Part shown: in pieces, positions 47,190 through 59,491 of the stretch
Position numbering within the stretch: the first letter of the stretch is position 1
Layout of the letters: each line of letters begins with the position of its first letter
DNA from: Sanderia malayensis
Taxonomy: Eukaryota; Cnidaria; Scyphozoa; Semaeostomeae; Pelagiidae
NCBI GenBank assembly: GCA_013076295.1
Contig: RQOL01000824.1
Coordinates: 3,286,001-3,350,000 of the forward strand
DNA length: 64,000 nt
Direction: 5' to 3'
Notes under the pieces: generated by a model
Databases searched by the model: none
What the model was told of the DNA's origin: nothing
What the model saw: the letters and a program-made list of their open reading frames with translations, nothing else
Position numbers and translations under genes: made by a program

Positions 47190-48900
47190 TGACCACGTGA
47201 CCACTTTTTTCCTCCGCATGACGTAACCCTAACCTGAGGCGAAACATCAGGCAGCGTTACGTCACATACGCTCCTGCGCAGTAACTCTAACTATACGACT
47301 GCGCATGCTGACCACCTTTCTCCTCCGAATGACGTAACCCTAAACCGAAACCTAAACCCAACCCTAACCTAACCCTAAGACCGATGCATCAGCCAAGGTT
47401 ACGTCATATACGCTCCTGCGCAGTTCCTCTAACTATACAACTGCGCATGCTGACCACCTTTCTCCTCCGAATGACGTAACCCTAACCCTAAGCCTGAGCC
47501 CAACCCTAACCTAACCCTAAGGCCAATGCATCAGCCAAGGTACGTCATATACGCTCCTGCGCAGTACCTCTAACTATACAACTGCGCATGCTGACCACCT
47601 TTCTCCTCCGAATGACGTAACCCCAACCCTAAGCCTAAGCCCAACCCTAACCTAACCCTAAGGCCAATGCATCAGCCAAGGTACGTCATATACGCTCCTG
47701 CGCAGTACCTCTAACTATACGACTGCGCATGCTGACCACCTTTCTCCTCCGAATGACGTAACCCTAACCCTAAGCCTAAGCCCAACCCTAACCTACCCCT
47801 AAGACCAATGCATCAGCCAAGGTTACGTCATGTACGCTCCTGCGCAGGACATCTAACTATACGACTGCGCATGCTGACCACCTTTCTCCTCCGCATGACG
47901 TAACCCTAACCCTAAGCCTAAGCCCAACCCTAACCTACCCCTAAGACCAATGCATCAGCCAAGGTTACGTCATATACGCTCCTGCGCAGTACCTCTAACT
48001 ATACGACTGCGCATGCTGACCACCTTTCTCCTCCGAATGACGTAACCCTCGCCCAAAAACTAAGCCCAACCCTAACCTAACCCCAAGGCCAATGCATCAA
48101 TCAACCTTACGTCATATACGCTCCTGCGCAGTACCTCTAACTATACAACTGCGCATGCTGACCACCTTTCTCCTCCGAATGACGTAACCCTCGCCCAAAA
48201 ACTAAGCCCAACCCTAACCTAACCCCAAGGCCAATGCATCAATCAACCTTACGTCATATACGCTCCTGCGCAGTACCTCTAACTATACAACTGCGCATGC
48301 TGACCACATTTCTCCTCCGAATGACGTAACCCCAACCCTAAGCCTAAGCCCAACCCTAACCTAACCCTAAGGCCAATGCATCAGCCAAGGTACGTCATAT
48401 ACGCTCCTGCGCAGTACCTCTAACTATACGACTGCGCATGCTGACCACCTTTCTCCTCCGAATGACGTAACCCTCGCCCTAAAACTAAACCCAACCCTAA
48501 CCTACCCCTGAGACCAATGCATCAGCCAAGGTTACGTCATATACGCTCTTGCGCAGTACCTCTAACTATACGACTGCGCATGCTGACCACCTTTTTCCTC
48601 CGAATGACGTAGCCCTGAGCCAAAGGCTAAGCACAACCCTAACCTAACCCCAAGGCCAATGCATCAACCAACCTTACGTCGTATACGCTCCTGCGCAGTA
48701 CCTCTAACTATACGACTGCGCATGCTGGCCACCTTTCTCCTCCGAATGACGTAACCCTAACCCTAAAACTAAGCCCAACCCTAACCTACCCCTAAGGTTA
48801 ATGCATCAGTCAAGGTTACGTCATATACGCTCCTGCGTAGTATCTCTAACTCGACGACTGCGCATGCTGACCACCTTTCTCCTTCGCATGACTTAACCCC
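47190..48900. repeat. Satellite cluster 1: 142-bp units with nested hairpins and CCCTAA spacers
   Basis: The motif GACGTAACCC recurs at about 47220, 47331, 47473, 47614, 47755, 47897, 48039, 48181, 48323, 48464, 48606, 48748 and 48891, so the period is 141-142 bp for thirteen copies. Each unit holds an outer inverted pair (GTTACGTCAT and ATGACGTAAC) enclosing an inner pair (TGCGCAGT and ACTGCGCA) with a ~15-base loop. Units are joined by a degenerate telomere-like spacer of CCCTAA and CCTAACCCTAA repeats plus GGCCAATGCATCAGCCAAG. Confidence 0.95.
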
Positions 48901-49707
48901 TTCCCTAGACTCACTAAATTGCGTCCCTATGCCTCACTGATTTTTGCTCGTTCGGTTGGGGGTAAACTTAGAAATTGAGGTTCATTAAAATTGGTAACTT
49001 ACTTTTAATAGTTTTCCTCCTTCAGCTGATCATGAATCTGGGGTTGAATCTGTGAATGTAACAATGAAAATAATTTCTTTTCGTTTAATAAAATAACCCA
49101 AAAACGAATTGGTCGGGTCGTCAAGGCCTAGACATGTTTATCATACATGATATCATATCAAGGTAAACAATCACTGGTAATTTGCAAAGTCTACAAAGAA
49201 CTTATTTGGATACTAAAAATGAAACTTACCTGTTTCTATACTTCCAAATAAAAAACTTTCGACATGCAACAATTTACATCTTTCTTTTCAAAGAAAATGA
49301 AAACTTGTTCAGAAGTGGCAACAAAGCAAAATATTGACATTTTCGAGTCCTCCCCGGCATTTTCCAAGTTTGAATCTTGTAGCATTACATCAGAGCGAGG
49401 CTATAAAGGCGGTGCAACAAAAAACTATTACGAGGCTCCACAAGGACTCCATCATGAATATATTACTACGTTACAGCATATACAAATGCATTACAAATAT
49501 TCTAAAAAATTGTTATATTATCTATTGTAGCAAAGTGCGTCATTTATAAACCATCAACAATATTATTCCCTATTATAATCTTGGCAGCTTACTAACATCA
49601 GCTCAATGTTTGCAAAGGAAAAGAACTTAGTACCCCTAGGAATAGCTGCAGTAGCAGTGAACTGTAATCCCCACGCCACGCCACAAAATCCCCGCTAGAA
49701 AAAGACC
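48901..49707. other. Spacer between satellite cluster 1 and XXYLT1
   Basis: A partial terminus of the MULE-like family (TAGACTCACTAAATTGCGTCC) lies at about 48907. Two splice-donor-bearing blocks on the minus strand (ending near 49007 and 49227, both GTAAGT) could be non-coding exons. No open reading frame there is convincing. Confidence 0.35.
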
Positions 49708-51897
49708 CTACGAGCTATCACCCTCCTGAGGAATAGGAGTATTACAATTGCCGTGTATGACGTAAAATGGCTCAGTGCAACTGAAGTATGCATCAAATAC
49801 ATCTTTGTAGCCGTTATCCTTCCACCATGTGCAGAGCTGTCTATTCCATTGGCATGGCAACGTGTAGAACAGTGACGGGTGGTCGAAACTGACCAAAGAG
49901 AAGAAATCTTGGTCTCCCAGGTGGCCTCTGAAATTGTACTTATTCGCCAATAGCGTGACATTATCTCGATGTAGAATACTGTTGTACAATTCGCTATTTC
50001 TCATGTTCTCTAAGTTCATAAGCTTGACACCACTATTGAATCCAGTCAAACCATTCGGAGGCGGGTCGCCGACTATAGTACCAGGGTTCCTATGGCGGTA
50101 GTTCGACAATACGTGTCGATATACGGGCTGCTGTTCTCTGGCTAGGCCCATGATGTTGTCTTGTGACATTTTTGGAAATAAATCGAAGAGGTGTTTTATG
50201 TCTGTTCTGAATTGCAGATCAGTGTCCATCATGACGAGTTTTTTTATTTCCATTGGGAAGATTTTATGCAACGCAGCGGAGATAAAGAATATGGCGTGAC
50301 TGTAGTACGTATTTGGTCCACTGCTAAACAGCTCCTAAAAAGCAGATAAAGTTTGAATTAAACTCAAGTTATGTAGGCAAAGGATGATAAGAACACGCAT
50401 GTGCGTAAAGACGGGTGCTCATAACTGGAAAACCTATGCACACGATTCCAGATATAAGTTTTTACGTGTATATATAATCGGTGGCGAGTCTCCAAGCAGA
50501 TGTCGCTGGATATGAACAGTTAGGCACTGTTGGCCCTCGTCACCCCGGCGTACCAACAAAGTTAGTAGTTGAGTACGATACGCGGATGGTTTTTCGGCGT
50601 TTCTACCGGAAAACCATTCTCGACGGAAAGACGAAAAGTCCCGGTACGGCGGGGATCTACTTTCTCTTGTAGATCCCCGGCGTACCGGGCCCCATTTAAT
50701 TTCAACTCAACTTCAAGTGGAGCTCAGTGGAATCGACCCGTGACTCCATGAGTGGCAAGCACAAGTGCCAACCACTTCGCCACGAGAGTTGAACTAACAA
50801 GACAGTAAACATTGAAGCTTCTATTCTGGAATTCTAAGGGAATTGAATTAATAGTAGTAAGGTATTTATCAAAAGATAATTTTTAATTGAGCTACGGGTT
50901 TCGAAGACTGTTTGTGACCTGCTAAGTGATACCGAAATACGAATATGACAACTGAAGTATCTCCGTGCAAAAAGTTACAGGACCAAATTTGAGTAAAACT
51001 AGGGTCAAAATGACTTTCATGGGGAGGGCGGGTCGGCTTGATACGGTGGGGCAAAAAAGGAAATCGGTGGGTGAATTGCCCGCCAATGGGGCAGAATGAC
51101 CAGCAACTCGATTCTTACGAAAAGGATTAATTATTTATAAACATGAGGATATTGAAGAATGAGAATACCTGTAGCGATTTTGTGTATGGATGAATGTGTT
51201 GATTGAGCTCGTCAACCATATAGAATGAAGTATTGGGTGTTTTATTCAGCTTCAGCTCGCTTCTAACTTCCTCAAAAATGTTTTCTGCTATCTCTATGCT
51301 GGGCGAATCCACCGTCAAATGAAAATTCAAATCCAACTTTGTTCTTGATAATATCGACTTGATACAATGATAGAAATTCTTTGCAAATTTACTATCTGCT
51401 TCTGCATTTACCAACTGCAATAAAACGTGAAATTCTTCTTTATCTTCTTGTCTTTTTTCAACTTTTGCTTCTGTTTCTGTCATGGGAACAGGACTTTCGT
51501 CTGGAGCAAAATCCTTCTTGTCATCAAATTCACCGTCTCGGCCTAAAATATCTTCTCCAGTTTTCTTATCCTTATGCACTTTTGCTTCATTATTCCCCAG
51601 AGCATCCTGCAGGTTTTTAGATACTTGTGTCGTGGATATCGAATTGACTAAATAGAAATAAAATACACAGAAAGATATAAATATGAATATTCCGAGAAGT
51701 AGGCTTGCTTTCCTGGGCCTAAATAAGAACGCCAAGCTATTCATTCTCAAATTATTTCCAAGTTCATCTTCTCTTGCAATCGTCGGATCGTCGTTATCTC
51801 TTTTAACAATATTTCTTCTCATAGTTTGAAACTCAGAAGATAGCAATGCAACCAAGGTCGACAATAAATAAATTAAAAAACATACAGAACAACACAA
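49708..51897 (-). CDS. XXYLT1: XXYLT1-like xyloside xylosyltransferase
   Basis: Type II ER glycosyltransferase of family GT8. In other animals it adds the second xylose to O-glucose xyloside on EGF repeats of Notch. Two exons: 51169-51897 and 49708-50334, joined in phase 0. A cytosolic stretch is followed by one signal-anchor helix (ASLLLGIFIFISFCVFYFYL), a charged stem, and the catalytic part with the metal-binding DxD motif in VMMDTDLQF, then GFNSGVKLMNL, GDQDFF and the C-terminal HGNCNTPIP typical of the family. The protein is 451 residues from the first methionine, or 426 if translation starts at MRRNIVK (51822), which I think likelier because the first segment looks like a hydrophobic 5' leader. 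Its intron holds a SINE-like repeat with a strong hairpin. Confidence 0.9.
50460..50797 (-). mobile_element. tRNA-derived SINE with strong hairpin, in XXYLT1 intron
   Basis: On the minus strand the head reads GTGGCGAAGTGGTTGGCACT (A box) and later GGGTCGATTCC (B box), a serine/leucine-tRNA-like start. Downstream, 50641-50660 and 50669-50688 form a 20-bp stem (one mismatch) around TTTCTCTT. The remaining body is moderately GC-rich and ends near 50460. Confidence 0.65.
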
Positions 51898-54047
51898 CGT
51901 AATGAATAATGAAAACGAACTGAATTGGATCGATAAACAAAAGCAGTTCAGTTATGCTTTTATGCTCAATACCAATTAATAATTCATTTGCAAATTGCAG
52001 TGGAGGAAACTCAGTTTCGGACTGGAAAAAATTCCGAATTATGTGGCTTGGGCATTGCAAGATAGAGTAATAATCTGATTAAGGCCCCGGAGGTGGCTTA
52101 TTCCTGTAACTGGGTGCTCTAAGGGGGGTAGTTTCTGAGGGGGCGAGAAAAGGCTTATTCAAAGTCTGACTGTGATGGATTGAGTGGGTTCGAGAAAATG
52201 ACTGATAAAAATATATTTATAACTAGCTGTTAACATTGTTAAAATGAGTGCTGCTGTGATGTGAAATGAATAATCAGGACTAAAGCATCTAGTATTTGAT
52301 TAAGAGATATGTTTTGTTTTGAAATAAGTGCCTGCAAAAAATATGGACAGGGGGTGTTTAGCGTGCTTGGAAGCGCTGTCATGTGTATTGACATTTGTTA
52401 TTGACATTTACGTTTCGTAGCTGGATTTAGGAATTTCAGCAATAATAGATTTTAGGAAATTATTCTATCAAGAGAAGGTGTGCGCTCAGTTTGAAGATCA
52501 AAGATAAAATTCAAATCTTTGTTGATACACTCTTTTCTTTTTATAAGAATACTTAATTTTTTGCTGAGCCTCAATATTCTTAATTTTTTTCTATTTTGAG
52601 CCTCTGAATATTCTTAAATTAATTCTTAGCGCTGCAGAAAATGCAGCTATGGCAATACACTGCTATTATTATCACCAATGCCAAAAACGCGTAACTATTA
52701 CAATTGCTAACAGAATAAGTCCTTATTTCATGTAGCACAGACTTTTTCGGCAATTTAATCGAAATTTGGGTGAGTATAATTAAAACCATTGCCCGTGAAA
52801 AGCACACGAATTCAAAAATAAAAAACGCCTGCTTAAAATATTAGTTCCACAGGATCCTGAGCCTAACAATATTCTTAAAATTTTCTTAAATTTCACGAAT
52901 TTTGAGCCTCATTATTCTTATAAAGTTTATTCTTATAAAAAGAAAAGAGTGTATGACTTTACCATGTAAACAAAACAATACCAAAAACAGGGGAATAAAT
53001 GTAGAAAACCCCAGATTAAAAAGAAAACTAAATTAAATGCACATCAACAATTTGAAATCTGAAGTCAGGATTTTCTGGACCGGGATTATTTTCAATATCC
53101 CCTGTTAAAAACAATAAGATACATCATGATGGTGAAAATGATGACACAATAATTTTGGGAGCCTACTATCTATACTTCCGCACAGCTTCTCTCTTCCACT
53201 TGCAGGCATTCATTTGTCAACTTATTCCCACGACAAGAAAGCAACTCCTGTGTTATTGTCGAAATAAAATTGGCCTTTTTTGGGCCTTCTCAATTCTGGT
53301 CACCAATAAAAGTTAACAACCAGCAGACAAGCCAACCAAATATCGTTTTCCCAATGTTTCTAAAACGACTCGCTGCACTGCAGCAAAAAGATGACCGCCA
53401 TTGATGAATTGATAATAAAACCAGCATGCGGAGGAGGATTTGAGGCCACGCGCAGGCTAAAATCCGACAAACAAACACACATATTCACATACAGATTTTT
53501 TCTCGAGAAGGACTCGATTATATTCTGCTGCGCAGCCGCTTCACTTCGTTCCGCTACGCAGCAGCAATAATACAAGTAATGATTATCAAATTATCAATAT
53601 TTATTTACAGCTTGAATTTGATTAATTATATAATCATTTCGATGAGACTTAATATTCTGCTATAAACATATATTATGCAAATATAAAGAAACATTTATTC
53701 AGGGAAACTCCAGTATAACGAAACGTGAAGGTAACCACAAAATAATTCTTTTCAATGGAAGAAAGGTTTGCTAAACCAAAAGAAGAAGTTTGTAGAAGTT
53801 CGAGAACTCATAAGTTCATTTTATTATATACGGACACGTAATATTGAGATAAAACTACACGTAATTCGATTCGATGAATTACTTTATACAAAATATAAAT
53901 TTTCGTTTTCGATATGCGAAAGAAAAATTAATGGGAACAATACCATAGAAAATACATTTGTATGCACTTATAGGATGTACTCCCGATACAGATTATAGGA
54001 TGTACTACGCCATACACATTATAATACAATAAGGTATAAACTCAGCT
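51898..54047. other. Intergenic region between XXYLT1 and the ASB gene
   Basis: Contains G-rich dispersed repeat fragments at 52085-52165 (GGCTTATT-type phrases), the second MITE copy (52526-52953) and a short hairpin-prone GC patch at 53525-53566 (CTGCTGCGCAGCC and GCTACGCAGCAG). No supported gene. Confidence 0.5.
52526..52953. mobile_element. Non-autonomous DNA transposon (MITE), copy 2, inverted
   Basis: Same termini as the copy at 20673-21097 (TACACTCTTTTC...GAAAAGAGTGTA, TA at both ends) but in the opposite orientation. Interior phrases such as GAGCCTCATTATTCTTATAA match. The two copies differ at scattered positions, so they are not a fresh duplication. Confidence 0.88.
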
Positions 54048-57000
54048 TCAAACATGTTCAAATAGAAGATACCTGATCATTATATTTGACAATGGCAAGT
54101 CTATTATATTATCCATTCTACTTGGACCAATAGTTTTTCGTACAGCCACACGACATTGCCTCATTAATGATCTTGGAATACCTGAAATATTAATAGGCCA
54201 TAAATCATCGATCAACAATCATCAATTATCAATCATCGGTCATCGATCATCGATCATGAATCGTTCATCATCCATCGCTAGTCATCAGTCATCAATCATC
54301 GATAATCCAACATCGATCATTGATCACCGATCAACAATCATTAATCTTCTATCGCTAATCATCAATCATTAATCATCAATCTTCAACCATAAATCGTTCA
54401 TCATCCATCCATCGCTAATCATAAATCATCAATCACTAATCATCAATCGTCACTCATTAATCGTCAATCATCACTCATCAATTATCAATCATCAATCATC
54501 AGTCGTCAACCATCAATCGTTGATCATCAATCATTAAAACAGCAACCAACAATGGCTGATCATCCATCGCTAATCATTAATCATCACTTATCAATCATCA
54601 ATCATCAATGATACAAAATCACACAAACCTGAGTGCCCTGTGACGAACTTCTGTAGCCTCTCCTTTGCTTCAGGCGTCAGACGTCTATCACGCGATTGTA
54701 AAGAGAGAATCTCCAATGGAGATTTATGTTCCGTGTTCTTTATACTTGGATCCGCACCATACTCTAACAACAAGCGGACCAGTCTCTCTGCATCACTTCC
54801 AGCAAGGGCTGAAATGGAACCAGATCACTTGTTCAATTATCAACCAATGTTATCAACACTGCAATATCACAGAGGAACAAGGATTTTTTCACTCGCTACA
54901 TATCAATGCTCCAATGTATTGAGTAAAGCATGAATTATGCGATGACGCCACGGACATACCATAATGCAATGCAGTTCTTCCTTTCAGATCCCTCGCATTC
55001 GGATCAGCTCCTCCGTCTAACAATGCTGCTGCGCAGTCGGGGTGATTATTTTCGATGCTTATCTGCAGTGATGTCTTCCCATCAAGCTTTTCGTGGATCG
55101 AAGTCGATGCATTCTTGGCGAGAAGAAGTATCAACATTTTGCTACAAAAACGAGAAAAATAAACTAATCATACCATGCATTAAAAACCCTACAACTTTTC
55201 AAGGCGGAATCTCAAATTGCTTCATAGAACAATTTGCCTTCGGCTTTCCGAGCTCCCAATCGTGTGCGAAGCATGACGTACCTGTCTCCTTTCTGCGCAG
55301 CAACCGAAAGCGGAGTGAGGCCCCAGTTCTCCTGCGTATCAATCCCTCCTCCGCAGTTAATGATGAGTTCTGCGCATTGAAGTCGACTGAAGAAAGCAGC
55401 CTGGTGCAAAGCTGTGCAACCAAATCTGAAAAAATATTTATTCATAACGTATTCGTTACGTCACGTATAACTAATACTCTCCAACAAACAAGGTTTTAGC
55501 AGTGATGACCTGAGATTAGAATGACTCAAAAGTCAAACTTAGTGGTCTAACTGGTATCTTTCAACTAAACTAAAATTGATGTAGGAGTCCCAGGGACAGT
55601 GTTGTCAATTTGCTATCCTAGAAAGTTTGTACGTAATAATGTGTCTTTGTTGTTCAAATCGAAACTCTGCAGAAATGAGTAATAATGAGTTGCTGTGGTG
55701 TTGATTCATACCTTGTTGTGGCATGAACATTTGCATTAGCCTTCAATAAAATCTGCATGCAACCAATATGTCCGTTGTAAGCAGCAAAATGCAATGGAGT
55801 CATGCCTTCAGCTGTTCTGACGTTCACATGAGCACCTTCAATTTCCAGAAAAATAACAAGAAACTGACATTGCCTTACACAAAAAAATTCATCGAGCCGA
55901 GCATTGAAAATCACATAATGATATTTAAATTCAGAAAACATCTACACACAGCGAGCAAAAGTGACGCACCACCTTATGCAAAATGGCTTCTAGAGGTGGC
56001 CTAAGGCATGAGCAAGTAAATTACATAACAATAATTAAAAACCAAATGAGTTTCAACTGACAACTTCTCCAAGGGAAGAAATATACTGACAATTTTATAA
56101 ATACCTGCTACATTTGTTTTAATTTATCTCCAGTAATCATGCAAAATATACGTCAAGTTACGATATCAGTGTAATATTTAGGCCTCGTCCGTTGTTTCGC
56201 AGTAAATAGACATCATCATCTATACATGTTCAGCAGTTAACTGCCATAATGTCCCTTATCATCCTCCTCCAATTCGCTCTGTTTTCAGTCAATTTTATCA
56301 GTCTATTAATTACTTCAGTAGGTGTTGTTTTATCTATGTTTAAATTAGTGTTCACAAGGTCGAGATCTTTCTGAATAAGTTTTAGCCATGTCAGAGTGGG
56401 TCTTCCAACTTTCCTGTGTACATAGTAAATAGACAAAATACTGATATATGGTAAGCTTTTTGCCAATCTAGCAATTTCAATAGTATCAGCACATTAAATG
56501 CTCCGTAAAAATATCCATATATCGACTTCTTTCACCTTAACTTTCCCCAAAATGAGCATTCAACTATACTGTTTCTGCACTGACTTGTTGATCAAGATCA
56601 CCTATTTGCCCCTCTTCAAAAGGGCCGCCAAATTTTATCTGGCTTCACTGATTTGAGGACGGTCAGGCATCTAGCGCCTTCGGAGCTTTATACCATTGCC
56701 CTAACCCTAACCCTAAGTCCAAGGCCCCAGCCAGGGGACATCATACACGCTCCTGCGCAATACCTCTAACTATACCACTGCGCATGCTGACCACTTTTCT
56801 CCGCTGCATGACGTAACCCTAACCCTAACCCTAACCCAAACCCTAACCCTAACATTAAGCCTAACCCTAACCTAACCCTAAAGCCAATGCATCAGCGAGC
56901 GTTACGTCATATACGCTCCTGCGCAGTACCGCTAACTACACCACTGCGCATGCGGACCACCTTTCTCCTCCGCATGACGTAACCCTAACCCTAACCTAAC

Positions 57001-59098
57001 CCTAACCTAACCCTAAGGACAATGCATAAGTACGCATTACGTCATACACGCTCCTGCGCAGTACCTCTGACTATACCACTGCGCATGCTGACCACCTTTC
57101 TCCTCTGCATGACGTAACCCTAACCCTAACCATAAGCCTGACCCTAACCTAACCCTAAGGCCAATGCATCAGCGAGCGTTACGTCATATACACTCCTGCG
57201 CAATACCTCTAACTATACCACTGCGCATGCTGACCACCTTTCTCCTCTGCATGACGTAACCCTAACCTCAAGCCTAACCCTAACCTAACCCTAAGGCCAA
57301 TGCATAAGTACGCATTACGTCATACACGCTCCTGCGCAGTACCTCTGACTATACCACTGCGCATGCTGACCACCTTTCTCCTCTGCATGACGTAACCCTA
57401 ACCCTAACCATAAGCGTAACCCTAACCTAACCCTAAGGCCAATGCATCAGCGAGCGTTACGTCATATACACGCCTGCGCAATACCTCTAACTATACCACT
57501 GCGCATGCTGACCACCTTTCTCCTCTGCATGACGTAATCCTAACCCTAACCTAACCCTAACCTAACCCTAAGGCCAATGCATAAGTACGCATTACGTCAT
57601 ACACGCTCCTGCGCAGTACCTCTGACTATACCACTGCGCATGCTGACCACCTTTCTCCTGTGCATGACGTAACCCTAACCCTAACCCTAACCTCAAGCCT
57701 AACCCTAACCTAACCCTAAGGCCAATGCATAAGTACGCATTACGTCATACACGCTCCTGCGCAGTACCTCTGACTATACCACTGCGCATGCTGACCACCT
57801 TTCTCCTCTGCATGACGTAACCCTAACCCTAACCATAAGCCTGACCCTAACCTAACCCTGTCGGGAATCTTAAGGTAAAACACTCTGTCCGATAACTCAA
57901 GGAGACTGTATATACGCGAATTAAAATAAAACAACGTAGGATAAATTCCCTGATTACCTTAACCTACTACGAGAAAGGACGAGGCAAATCCAATACAATT
58001 ACAGCAAACAAAAGGCTTACTGATTGTCTCAACAATGTATTAACAAGTAAAAATGCTACGAACGGTAATAAAATATATCAAAGGCTTAAAATACACTAAT
58101 ATACGTGATTCGAACAGTTAGACCCTCAATTGGTCTTCAATTTCAACGCCACTTAACGCCTTACGCACGAGCAAACATAAATTTCACGATACCTCTGATG
58201 TATCCGTGACTTTATCTTTCTCTCTTTTCTCTTGGCCGCGTTAATATCTTTCGTTGACAGTTATCCGCAGTAAACTCTCACAAAACAAACACTTTTTGTG
58301 AAGTAACTATTTTCAGTTCTCAGCAACTGAATGATGCGATATATATATTTCAATAAAAACAAAAGCCTGATGTAGGGGAGCAAGCACCCCTATTTATATA
58401 CTTTACTTGGGAATTACCCAACTACGTAATACAAATGATTATAATAATTAATTATAAAAGTAAACAATAACAGCAAGATTCGTCCCAATTTGCTACAGTT
58501 TTTTGGTCCGAATTCGACAGTTCGTGCTTGTCTGTGCACCAAATTTCTTTGTAACGAGGCTATTACGTGGGTTTCTTCCCGCACTCCCCTTTAGCATCAT
58601 GTCGACTCGCACCCGCCGCCGTGCTGGAACTTTCGATACTTGTTAATCAGCACAACCCTAAGGCCAATGCATCAGCGAGCGTTACGTCATATACACTCCT
58701 GCGCAGTACCTCTAACTACACAACTGCGGATGCTGACCACCTTTCTCCTCCGCATTACGTAACCCTAACCCTAACCCTAACCCTAAGCCTAACCCTAACC
58801 TAACCCTGGGGCCAATGCATCAGCGAGCGTTACGTCATATACGCTCCTGCGCAGTACCTTAACTATACAACTGCGCATGCCACTTTCTTCTCAATTTTGA
58901 CAATTTATTACCTGATTTGATAAGTATTTCCGTGCATTTCGTGTGTCCTCTTGAGCATGTCATGTGCAATGCTGTCGTCTGACTTTCGCCTTCTCGAAGA
59001 TTCGGAGATGCATTCTTCTGGCTTAAAATCCAAAGCAAATCACTCGCCCTGCCTTCTTTAGCAGCGAAAAAAAATGTGTACTTCTGTCCCATCACCAT
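54048..59098 (-). CDS. Ankyrin-repeat and SOCS-box (ASB) protein
   Basis: Probable substrate receptor of a Cullin-5/Elongin-BC ubiquitin ligase. Exons: 58912-59098, 55712-55835, 55282-55425, 54960-55141, 54629-54808, 54048-54181; all phases agree; 951 nt give 316 residues. Repeats are clear at TTALHMTCSRGHTKCTEIL, GMTPLHFAAYNGHIGCMQIL, CTALHQAAFFSRLQCAELI, GLTPLSVAAQKGD, GKTSLQISIENNHPDCAAAL, GRTALHYG and a last one at SPLEILSL. The final exon encodes a SOCS box: a BC-box SLMRQCRVAV and a Cul5-box LPLSNIMIRYLL. The start at 59098 follows a splice acceptor, so the 5' UTR lies in an earlier exon; an alternative methionine is six bases in. Intron 1 (55836-58911) holds satellite, solo LTR and LINE debris. 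I cannot assign a specific ASB number. Confidence 0.88.
54200..54605. repeat. ATCA-type simple repeat (ASB intron)
   Basis: About 400 bp of degenerate ATCATCA / ATCAATC phrases between the last two ASB exons, ending only about 25 bp before the donor of exon 5. Confidence 0.85.
56230..56466 (-). pseudogene. LINE reverse-transcriptase C-terminal remnant
   Basis: The minus-strand frame contains GRPTLTWLKLIQKDLD followed by ANWRRMIRDIM. This is the typical ending of LINE ORF2 proteins (GRP..TW...I..DL...A.NW). Only the last ~80 codons remain, inside ASB intron 1. Confidence 0.7.
56690..57858. repeat. Satellite cluster 2 (same family as 47.2-48.9 kb)
   Basis: Hairpin cores with GACGTAACCC at about 56810, 56976, 57111, 57253, 57389, 57531, 57666 and 57814. 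Spacing is 135-166 bp, less regular than cluster 1, because CCCTAA spacers vary in length. Several spacers here contain better CCCTAACCCTAACCC runs than cluster 1. Confidence 0.93.
57859..58654 (-). mobile_element. Solo LTR inserted in the satellite
   Basis: A 796-bp block interrupts the satellite. On the minus strand it starts TGTGCTGATT and ends ATTCCCGACA (TG...CA), and it is flanked by ACCC on both sides, a 4-bp target duplication. It carries a TATA-like TATATAAATAGGGG near 58390 and an AT-rich 3' part. No internal retrotransposon genes are present, so it is a recombination remnant. Confidence 0.75.
58655..58885. repeat. Satellite cluster 2, continuation after the LTR
   Basis: About one and a half satellite units continue directly after the LTR. 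They end about 26 bp downstream of the ASB exon-1 donor (58911). Confidence 0.9.
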
Positions 59099-59491
59099 TA
59101 GGAGGCCTAAAAGAGAAATTAAATTGATGACCTTGCTATATCTACCCATTAATTAAGTATACCACGCACCAATCTAGCTAACGTGGAAGTTAAAACCACA
59201 AACATCTATACGGCCTAAGAATGTCACTTTAAGGTTTGCACGAAATATAGGCCCCTCTTCTTACAGCTACAACACATTATAGAGGTTGAATATGAAAATA
59301 AATGCACATAATCAAGTTCCCTATGTTAAATACGATATATTTGAAAAGTGAATAATTAAATAAACGCATATTACCTCGTAGTATAGTCGACTGTCCTTAG
59401 ATCAAAAATCGATCTTCACCATTGTTGTTGTTTGTTTTGGCAGAAATTGCTCGCGCGTGACGTAGGCATTCGCACTCACGTGAGTTATCGT

